From contig JAKQKW010000294.1 of NCBI GenBank assembly GCA_029560455.1, positions 1 through 11,691 on the forward strand: a stretch of 11,691 nt of DNA, in the 5' to 3' direction. Position numbers and translations under genes: made by a program. The notes under the pieces are model-generated. The model did no database searches and was not told the DNA's origin. It was given only the letters and a program-made list of their open reading frames with translations. The DNA is from Candidatus Rifleibacteriota bacterium. Lineage in GTDB: Bacteria > Riflebacteria > Ozemobacteria > Ozemobacterales > Ozemobacteraceae. This document shows positions 6,393 through 11,691 of the stretch, in pieces; position 1 is the stretch's first letter, and each line of letters opens with the position of its first letter.

Positions 6393-7703
6393 ATGGCCAA
6401 ATTTGGTAAGTGTTTTGCTGCGTTCTTTTTGCTGTCTGTCTTTTTCCTTAGTCCGGCGTTTGCCAGTGACGACCTGGTCATTCACGGCCTGGTCAGCCAG
6501 GGGTACCTGAAGTCTTCAGAAAACAATTACATGACCCTTTCTGAAGGCGGAAGCACCGAATACTCAGAATTTGTCATCAATTTTCAGAAGCAGATGGATG
6601 ACAAACTGCGCCTCGGCCTGCAGCTCATGTCACGCGACCTGGGCAAGGAAGGCAATAACGAAATCAAAGTAGACTGGGGTTATGGCGATTATAAATTCAA
6701 TGACCGCTGGGGCCTCAGACTTGGCCGCGTAAAAGTGCCGTTCGGTTTTTACAACAAAGGCCGCGATATCGACATGCTGCGCACTACCGTTCTGCTGCCG
6801 GCTACCATCTACATGGAAGACTATCGCCAGTTTCTGACCGCTTTCAACGGCGGTTCAGTATACGCCAACCTGCCCGCCGGCAAAGGCGATTTCGAATTTG
6901 AATTTGCCTACGGCGGCTCAGACCTCGATCCCGACTCCGGTATCGTAAAAGACATTCTTCTGCGTTTTAACAATGCTTATGAAACGAAAATGACAGCTGG
7001 TCTTCAGGCATCCAGCGCTCTGGCAAAAGCTAAAAACCTTCGTTTTTCTCATGTTGGTGACCCAGAAAGAGGTGGCTCGACCGATAACGGCTATTCAGCC
7101 AAAATCCTCTGGAACACGCCGGTTGAAGGCCTCAAGATTGGTGGAACCCGCACAGATCTGGATCTGCACATGGATGAAACCCTTGTTTATCAGCCAATCA
7201 TTGTTACCAACCCTCCCGCGCCTCTTCCGACGCCATTTCCTGCTACCCCGGGCTTTCAGACAAGAGTCGATCTGAATTATAAATTTCTCATCGATATTGG
7301 CTCACTTGAATACACTATTAACAAATTTACCTTTTCAGGTGAATTGATGGCTGCCCACGGTCAGCAGAATTTCAGTGTTTCTGAAACTCCTATTGCTTCT
7401 GCTTCTGCTATCAGCACGGCCCAGACCAGTCAGGGCTCATATCTGCAGTGTGTTTATCGCCACAATGACCGCCATGAATGGAGCCTCTATCGTGGCGAAT
7501 TCTTCTTCGACCGCAATAATAAAGTCTGGAACACCTGGCAGAAAGATACCTGTGCTTCTTTCCGCTATAACGTCAACCCCAACTGGAGCATCAAAATCGA
7601 GCACCACTGGATCGACGGTATCGGGCTGGTTCAGAAAAACCTGAATACCGATTTCGACCGTAAGTGGAACCTGATTGCGATCAAGACCACTTACAACTTC
7701 TAA
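6393..7703 (+). CDS. Outer-membrane porin-like beta-barrel protein
   Basis: This 436-residue protein has a clear Sec signal peptide (MAKFGKCFAAFFLLSVFFLS then PAFA, likely cut after A24). The mature part consists of alternating hydrophobic/polar strands rich in aromatic residues and Gly, with LRLGRVKVPFGFYN and a C-terminal strand ending in YNF, the terminal aromatic residue typical of proteins inserted by the Bam machinery. This fits an outer-membrane porin for small solutes; the substrate is not evident, although a phosphate-binding-like gene follows. A Pro-rich stretch (VTNPPAPLPTPFPATP, encoded near 7202-7255) probably lies in an external loop. GGAG (6384-6387), five bases upstream, fixes the ATG. 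It is the first gene of a likely three-gene operon and lies 21 bases from the next start. I cannot assign it to a numbered porin family without a search. Confidence 0.85.
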   Translation: MAKFGKCFAAFFLLSVFFLSPAFASDDLVIHGLVSQGYLKSSENNYMTLSEGGSTEYSEFVINFQKQMDDKLRLGLQLMSRDLGKEGNNEIKVDWGYGDYKFNDRWGLRLGRVKVPFGFYNKGRDIDMLRTTVLLPATIYMEDYRQFLTAFNGGSVYANLPAGKGDFEFEFAYGGSDLDPDSGIVKDILLRFNNAYETKMTAGLQASSALAKAKNLRFSHVGDPERGGSTDNGYSAKILWNTPVEGLKIGGTRTDLDLHMDETLVYQPIIVTNPPAPLPTPFPATPGFQTRVDLNYKFLIDIGSLEYTINKFTFSGELMAAHGQQNFSVSETPIASASAISTAQTSQGSYLQCVYRHNDRHEWSLYRGEFFFDRNNKVWNTWQKDTCASFRYNVNPNWSIKIEHHWIDGIGLVQKNLNTDFDRKWNLIAIKTTYNF

Positions 7704-7724
7704 TCAGCACAGGAGAGGAAAACC

Positions 7725-8162
7725 ATGAAAAAAACAATTCTGGCAGTATTTTGCGTCGTAATTTTCATTATGTCGATCTTTACCTGTGTTGCCCATGCAG
7801 ATGGCGAACAGGTTCTGGTTATCGTTAACAACAGTGTTTCTCAGGCAGATATTTCTGCCAAAGATCTCGGAGACCTTTTTCTTGGCAAGAAAAATTCATG
7901 GGATGGCGGTCAGAAAGCTGTGCCGGTGACTCTTGAATCTGGTGCTGCCCACGAAGCTTTTCTCAAGCTCTACGTCAAAAAGAACGGTTCACAGTTTTCC
8001 ACCTTCTGGAAACAGGCTGTTTTCACCGGTCAGGGCATCCCGCCAAAATCGGTTTCTTCAGAAGACGAAGTGGTAAAATTCGTTGCCGCCAATCCCGGAG
8101 CCGTTGGTTACATTTCTCCGGCAACCGCGCATGACGGCGTGAAAATTCTCGCAGTCAAATAA
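7725..8162 (+). CDS. Small periplasmic phosphate-binding-like (PstS-like) protein
   Basis: This 145-residue protein has a signal peptide (MKKTILAVFCVVIFIMSIFT then CVAHA, likely cut after A25). The mature part of about 120 residues carries DLGDLFLGKKNSWDGG (47-62), FSTFWKQAVFTGQGIPP (91-107), and VVKFVAANPGAVGYISP (116-132). These match the family of short PBP-like proteins annotated as phosphate ABC transporter substrate-binding proteins. Such proteins are about half the length of classical PstS, and no ABC permease or ATPase is nearby, so transport is not implied. A role in binding a ligand for the neighbouring chemoreceptor is an inference. AGGAGAGG (7711-7718) precedes the ATG. It is co-directional with the porin and the chemoreceptor. 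Confidence 0.87.
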   Translation: MKKTILAVFCVVIFIMSIFTCVAHADGEQVLVIVNNSVSQADISAKDLGDLFLGKKNSWDGGQKAVPVTLESGAAHEAFLKLYVKKNGSQFSTFWKQAVFTGQGIPPKSVSSEDEVVKFVAANPGAVGYISPATAHDGVKILAVK

Positions 8163-8178
8163 CTGCCGCTCTGGTTGT

Positions 8179-8200
8179 GGGCCAGGCTTCTGCCTGGCCC
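8179..8200 (+). repeat. Perfect 9-bp GC-rich hairpin between the binding-protein and chemoreceptor genes
   Basis: GGGCCAGGC (8179-8187) and GCCTGGCCC (8192-8200) are exact reverse complements around the loop TTCT (8188-8191). There is no T-tract after it, so it is not a standard terminator. It abuts the G-rich ribosome binding region (8201-8208) of the chemoreceptor gene. It may set relative expression, protect the upstream mRNA's 3' end or modulate translation; the function is inferred. Confidence 0.7.
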
Positions 8201-8208
8201 GGGGGTGG
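8201..8208 (+). promoter_or_regulatory. G-rich ribosome binding site for the chemoreceptor (start at 8211)
   Basis: GGGGGTGG directly follows the hairpin and lies just before the ATG at 8211. This makes 8211 a better start than the in-frame TTG at 8175, which would place the hairpin within the coding region and add the residues [12 protein letters not shown] ahead of a normal receptor N-terminus. Confidence 0.6.
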
Positions 8209-8210
8209 AA

Positions 8211-9863
8211 ATGAACAGCAAATCGATTAAAACCAAGATCTGGCTTGGGGTTCTCATGATCCTCATTGGCTACATTGCCTCTATGGTCACTTTTCATTCC
8301 TGCAGCAAAATGATCTTCAGGCAGATGACTGTGACCGCAGATGCCAGATTTCCGGCTTCAAAACTAAGTCAGAGGGTGCTCAACGGGTTTCAGAATTACG
8401 TCAAGCTTTTTAATGATTCGGTTCTGATGGGTGACACCGGAAAAATTGAAGAAGCACAGGAAATGAGTAAAATCTGTGCGGCCGATCTCGAAAAAATTCT
8501 GGCGCTGGTTGATACGCAAACCGCTGATTTTGCGGGCCTTAGAGATTTGTCGGCAGAAATGGGCAACTATGTCGAAGAGGCAGTCAAAGCCTATACGCAG
8601 ATGGCCGAAGGCGAAAACAACGATGCTTTGATCAAGCAGGCAGCAGCTCTTGCCATTCGCAAAACTGCCATTCAGGAAAAGCTCGAAAAGCTCGAAGCGG
8701 CGACTTCCCACGAACTTCTGTCGCAGCTGCAGGATATCTGTATCTATCTCGACGACAAAACGCGTTTGAATTTTACTCTTTTTGCGGTCATGTTCGTTGT
8801 ATGTATTCTGCTGGTTCATTTCATCATCAAAAACCATGTGGTTAAGCCTCTGAACGAGATCACCGGCGCTGCGGTAGAAATGGAAAAAGGCAATTTCGGC
8901 GTTCAGGTGAATTACCGGTCTGCCGATGAAATCGGAACTCTCGCCGATGCTTTTCGCAGCATGGCCGATTCGCAGATGAAAAAGGCGGTTCTTGCTGAAG
9001 CGATTGCGAAGGGTGACCTTACCTGCGCGGTTAAACTGGCCTCAGACCACGATGTTCTTGGTAAGGCTCTTTCTGACATGATCGACAGTCTGAACAAGAT
9101 CATTCGCACAATCAACGAAACTTCGGGGCAGGTCGTCATCAAGGCCGAACAGATGGCGGCTGCCAGCCAGTCTTTGTCTGACGGGGCTATGCAGACTGCA
9201 TCTTCGCTCGAAGAGATCTCGAGTTCTATCGTTGAAATTGAAACCCAGACGAGAAATACCGCTCAGAATGCCGTGATTGCCAATCAGCTTGCTGACGGGG
9301 CAAGAGGTGCCGCCGAGATTGGCAACACCAATATGGCAGAGCTCGTGAAGTCGATCAGCGAAATCCAGGATTCAAGCAAGCAGATCGTCAAAGTTATCAA
9401 AGTTATCGATGATATCGCTTTTCAGACAAACCTGCTGGCTTTGAATGCCGCAGTCGAGGCAGCCAGAGCCGGCCGCCACGGGAAAGGGTTTGCGGTTGTG
9501 GCCGATGAGGTGCGCAATCTTGCAAGCCGCAGTGCCAAAGCCGCCCAGGAAACAGCTGAAATGATAAATACCACCAGTACAAACATTCAGGCTGGTTCTT
9601 TGATTGCGACCAAAACCGATGCTTCTCTCAAGGAAATCGTTAATACGGCTGTAAAAATGGTTAACCTGATTGCTGAGATTTCATCAGCCTCAGCTGGTCA
9701 GGCCAACGCAATTGCCCTGATAACCCAGGGGCTTACCCAGATCGACTCTGTAACTCAGCACAACGCCGGCAATGCCGAAGAGACCGCCTCGGTATCTGAA
9801 GAACTGTCGCAGCAGGCTTTTGACCTGCAGGCCCAGCTGAAAAAGTTCAAATTGAAAAATTAG
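8211..9863 (+). CDS. Methyl-accepting chemotaxis protein
   Basis: From the ATG the product has 550 residues. It has a basic N-terminus, TM1 (about 10-29), a helical periplasmic sensor domain (about 33-185, four-helix-bundle-like), TM2 (about 187-207) and a HAMP domain (about 207-258). A second HAMP-like unit follows (about 260-300: [13 protein letters not shown] then [12 protein letters not shown]). The signalling hairpin tip (402-442) is highly conserved ([20 protein letters not shown], then [15 protein letters not shown]), which binds CheA/CheW in this family. Possible methylation segments are around SSLEEISSS (331-339) and [15 protein letters not shown] (521-535). There is no C-terminal NWETF-type tether for CheR. 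The gene is third in a likely operon with a porin and a periplasmic binding protein, suggesting the sensed ligand may be delivered by the binding protein. A terminator follows at once. Confidence 0.95.
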   Translation: MNSKSIKTKIWLGVLMILIGYIASMVTFHSCSKMIFRQMTVTADARFPASKLSQRVLNGFQNYVKLFNDSVLMGDTGKIEEAQEMSKICAADLEKILALVDTQTADFAGLRDLSAEMGNYVEEAVKAYTQMAEGENNDALIKQAAALAIRKTAIQEKLEKLEAATSHELLSQLQDICIYLDDKTRLNFTLFAVMFVVCILLVHFIIKNHVVKPLNEITGAAVEMEKGNFGVQVNYRSADEIGTLADAFRSMADSQMKKAVLAEAIAKGDLTCAVKLASDHDVLGKALSDMIDSLNKIIRTINETSGQVVIKAEQMAAASQSLSDGAMQTASSLEEISSSIVEIETQTRNTAQNAVIANQLADGARGAAEIGNTNMAELVKSISEIQDSSKQIVKVIKVIDDIAFQTNLLALNAAVEAARAGRHGKGFAVVADEVRNLASRSAKAAQETAEMINTTSTNIQAGSLIATKTDASLKEIVNTAVKMVNLIAEISSASAGQANAIALITQGLTQIDSVTQHNAGNAEETASVSEELSQQAFDLQAQLKKFKLKN

Positions 9864-9879
9864 AATTCTCCTAAGTAAG

Positions 9880-9918
9880 AAAACCGCCCTCTGAGGTAAA
9901 ACTCAGACGGGCGGTTTT
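9880..9918 (+). terminator. Strong intrinsic terminator after the chemoreceptor gene
   Basis: AAAACCGCCC (9880-9889) pairs with GGGCGGTTTT (9909-9918). An inner TCTGAG/CTCAGA stem (9890-9895 with 9902-9907) extends it, with a six-base loop and one unpaired C at 9908. The A-rich 5' arm and T-rich 3' arm mean it could work in both directions. It starts 17 bases after the stop. Confidence 0.92.
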
Positions 9919-9995
9919 CGGTCTTTTGACTGGATTTATTTTCCGGCAATGATTTCTCTGGCGTGATACTGCATGTTCAGGGTAGCATGTGATTA

Positions 9996-10400
9996 ATGGA
10001 AAGTTCATCATACAGCTGGTATATGCAGCTTAGAAAACCTGACTGGGCGCCGCCAGGCTGGGTATTTGGCCCGGTCTGGTCGTTTTTGTATCTGATCATT
10101 GCCATCTCCTTTGGCTATGTCTTTTATCTGGCTTTTAAAAAGAAAATTCCGCGCCGGGTAACAGTTCCGTTTATCCTTAATCTGGTTTTCAATTTCGCCT
10201 TTACGCCGCTGCAGTTTGGCCTGCGCAGCAATATTCTGGCTGCCATCGATGTGGTGCTGGTGCTGTTGACACTTATCTGGAGTCTGGTTCGCATCAGACC
10301 GCTTTTGCCCTGGGTTGCACTGGTGAACCTGCCATATCTTCTCTGGGTAAGTTTTGCAACAGTGCTGCAGTTAACCATTACCTGGATGAACCTGAAATAA
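9996..10400 (+). CDS. Short TspO/MBR family (tryptophan-rich sensory) membrane protein
   Basis: This 134-residue protein shows the TspO signature WYMQLRKPDWAPPGWVFGPVW (8-28), then NLVFNFAFTPLQFGLRSN (62-79) and PYLLWVSFATVLQLTI (113-128). TspO/MBR proteins bind tetrapyrroles and related ligands and influence stress or photosynthesis gene regulation. The usual form is about 155-160 residues with five helices. Here the WY-KP-PP motif begins only seven residues from the start, so the first helix is missing and about four helices remain (near 24-45, 55-72, 78-98 and 105-130). An in-frame TGA at 9990-9992 rules out a longer start, and the 77 bases after the preceding terminator leave little room for one. 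I recall short family members of this length in other bacteria, so it need not be broken. The Shine-Dalgarno match is poor (AGGG at 9979-9982). It appears to be transcribed separately from the chemoreceptor. Confidence 0.92.
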   Translation: MESSSYSWYMQLRKPDWAPPGWVFGPVWSFLYLIIAISFGYVFYLAFKKKIPRRVTVPFILNLVFNFAFTPLQFGLRSNILAAIDVVLVLLTLIWSLVRIRPLLPWVALVNLPYLLWVSFATVLQLTITWMNLK

Positions 10401-10407
10401 AAGTTCC

Positions 10408-10450
10408 GCAAAAATTCTGCAATTTTATGCAAATTTGTGCACAAAATTTG
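10408..10450 (+). promoter_or_regulatory. Phased A/T tracts and palindrome upstream of the 5'-nucleotidase promoter
   Basis: The dinucleotide GC followed by an A/T tract recurs at 10408, 10419, 10429 and 10439, in steps of 11, 10 and 10 bases, about one helical turn each. Such phasing is expected to bend DNA. The last part holds the perfect 12-base palindrome TTTGTGCACAAA (10434-10445). Placed just upstream of the -35 element, this could be an activator or repressor site. Confidence 0.45.
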
Positions 10451-10460
10451 TCTGCGGGTC

Positions 10461-10489
10461 TTGCGCAGTAGCACTTTTATCATTACAAT
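10461..10489 (+). promoter_or_regulatory. Sigma-70-like promoter for the 5'-nucleotidase gene
   Basis: TACAAT (10484-10489) matches the -10 consensus at five of six positions. TTGCGC (10461-10466), 17 bases upstream, is a weaker -35 (three of six). A weak -35 next to the phased A/T tracts fits a promoter needing an activator or curvature. Predicted transcription starts near 10496. Confidence 0.5.
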
Positions 10490-10524
10490 TTCCATAAAAC
10501 CATCAAAGGAAAGCGCGTGCACTG

Positions 10525-11691
10525 ATGATAAAGCATTTATTCAAGTCTCTTCTGCTCGTGGTTCTTATTCCCGCCTGCCTTTCAGCATTCTCTACACAGA
10601 ATTTCGACATAATAAATTTTTCGATTCTGCATACTTCTGACCTGCATGCACACCTGATGCAATGGGAAACCCCCGAAGGCAAAACTGTTGGCGGCTATGC
10701 ACGCATAAAAAATTATAAAGACAGCATCGAAAAGCAGGGGCGCGAAGTTCTCATGCTTTCTTCCGGTGATATTTTTCAGGGCACGTTTTTTTACCGTTTT
10801 TTCCAGGGTATTCCCGATATCGAATTCATGAACGACACCGGCTATGCTGCCATGACCCTCGGCAACCACGAATTCGACAACGGTCAGGAAGCCCTCGCTG
10901 AAGCTCTTGCCTATGCAAAGTTTCCGGTTCTGGCTGCCAACATTCAGTTCAAAAAGATTCCGGCCCTGCAGGTAAAAATCAAACCCTACACCTTCGCCGA
11001 AGTCGGCCCCGAAGGCAAAAAGATCAAGGTCGCGATCGTCGGTCTTGTGCCCGAAGAGCTTAAAACAATTGTGCAGCCCGTTTTCGTTAACGATTTTACC
11101 GTTCTCGATGCCGCCGAAGCTCTGCGTAAGTATCTGCCCGAAATTAAAAAAGCAAAACCCGACATGATTCTGCTGCTTTCCCACCTCGGCTGGGACCGCG
11201 AACTGCAGCTTTTCGAAGAATTTCCCGAACTTGATGGCATTCTCGGTGGCCACACCCACCTGGCAATCGATCCTCCGGCAGTTGTCGCCGGGGCACGCGG
11301 TCACCGCTTTATGTCACAGCCCGGTGAATGGGGCCAGCACCTCACCAGATACGACGTAACTTTTTATCGTAACTCAAATCGTCCGGTTGAAGTGACCGCT
11401 GCCGGCCTGGTTCCCCTTGATAAATCTACCCATGAAGACCATAAAATTGCCGAACGGGTTGCCCGCCTCTGGTCCCAGATCCAGGAAAAGGTGATAACTC
11501 CGGTTTCTGAAACCAAGGTATTTCTTAACGGTGAGCGCGGCGATGTCCGTAATCGCGAAACCAACCTCGGCAACCTTCTTGCCGATTGCTTCAAAGACCT
11601 GATTCCGGCAGATATGGCCCTGGTTAATGGCGGTGGTGTCAGAAGCTCGATTGCCACCGGCGTTATCACTGTTGGCGATGTTCTCAACGTT
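10525..11691 (+). CDS. 5'-nucleotidase/UshA-family metallophosphoesterase (exported, 3'-truncated by window edge)
   Basis: The frame runs without a stop for 389 codons to the window end, so the C-terminus is missing. A signal sequence (MIKHLFKSLLLVVLIPACLS) suggests export; C18 is preceded by IPA, so a lipoprotein is possible but the lipobox is poor. Metal-site motifs of the family appear in order: HTSDLHAH (36-43, D39/H41), SSGDIFQG (79-86, D82), GNHEFD (113-118), LSHLG (218-222, H220) and GGHTH (241-245). NGGGVRSS (368-375) is the start of the C-terminal nucleotide-binding domain. Relatives dephosphorylate nucleotides, cyclic nucleotides or nucleotide sugars in the periplasm for phosphate and nucleoside scavenging; the exact substrate needs the missing part. 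The nearest ribosome binding site, AAGGA at 10506-10510, is 14 bases from the ATG, which is long. An in-frame TAA at 10495-10497 limits upstream starts. Confidence 0.92.
   Translation, partial: MIKHLFKSLLLVVLIPACLSAFSTQNFDIINFSILHTSDLHAHLMQWETPEGKTVGGYARIKNYKDSIEKQGREVLMLSSGDIFQGTFFYRFFQGIPDIEFMNDTGYAAMTLGNHEFDNGQEALAEALAYAKFPVLAANIQFKKIPALQVKIKPYTFAEVGPEGKKIKVAIVGLVPEELKTIVQPVFVNDFTVLDAAEALRKYLPEIKKAKPDMILLLSHLGWDRELQLFEEFPELDGILGGHTHLAIDPPAVVAGARGHRFMSQPGEWGQHLTRYDVTFYRNSNRPVEVTAAGLVPLDKSTHEDHKIAERVARLWSQIQEKVITPVSETKVFLNGERGDVRNRETNLGNLLADCFKDLIPADMALVNGGGVRSSIATGVITVGDVLNV

Noticed and set aside
8175..8210. TTG at 8175 as the chemoreceptor start
   Set aside because: It would put the 9-bp hairpin within the coding sequence and add an atypical N-terminus. 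ATG at 8211 follows a G-rich ribosome binding site and gives a normal receptor start.
10401..10460. Intrinsic terminator after the TspO gene
   Set aside because: The inverted A/T-rich segments have no GC-rich stem followed by a T-tract. The sequence fits phased tracts and a palindrome better.
10582..11304. 240-codon open frame on the - strand
   Set aside because: It lies opposite the 5'-nucleotidase gene, whose + strand frame carries every expected metal-site motif. The antisense product has no recognisable domain.

Overview
The window looks like chromosomal DNA from a Gram-negative, chemotactic and therefore probably motile bacterium. The grounds are an outer-membrane porin-like protein ending in Phe, several Sec signal peptides, a chemoreceptor, and cyclic-nucleotide signalling enzymes. 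Base composition is roughly balanced. I cannot name the taxon from sequence alone. No tRNA, rRNA, CRISPR array, insertion sequence or phage gene was recognised, and all real genes lie on the + strand.

Layout. (1) 2-382 is the 3' end of an unrecognised gene. (2) 495-3238 is a two-gene unit with a 4-base stop/start overlap: a response regulator with degenerate GGDEF and apparently intact EAL domain (predicted c-di-GMP phosphodiesterase), then an ADP-ribosylglycohydrolase-family protein. (3) 3299-4306 encodes an exported protein with a K/Q/M/R-rich helical half and a C-terminal half of about five 27-residue repeats. It has its own promoter-like site overlapping the previous stop codon and an intrinsic terminator. 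(4) 4508-6229 encodes a membrane class III adenylate cyclase behind a good sigma-70-like promoter. (5) 6393-9863 looks like one operon: porin, small periplasmic phosphate-binding-like protein and a methyl-accepting chemotaxis protein, bounded by a promoter near 6272 and a strong terminator at 9880-9918. (6) 9996-10400 encodes a short TspO/MBR protein. (7) 10525 to the window end is the N-terminal part of an exported 5'-nucleotidase-family metallophosphoesterase, which runs off the edge.

Theme. The region is rich in signal transduction: c-di-GMP turnover, cAMP synthesis, possible removal of ADP-ribose from targets, chemotaxis, and periplasmic nucleotide/phosphate handling. The most system-like piece is the porin, binding protein and chemoreceptor cluster, which could be a solute-sensing module in which the soluble protein presents a ligand to the receptor. 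The strongest unexplained structures are the 27-residue repeats, a perfect 9-bp hairpin next to the chemoreceptor ribosome binding site, a GGTAC-motif cluster in the porin leader, and helically phased A/T tracts with a palindrome upstream of the 5'-nucleotidase gene. No clearly new multi-gene system could be demonstrated from sequence alone.
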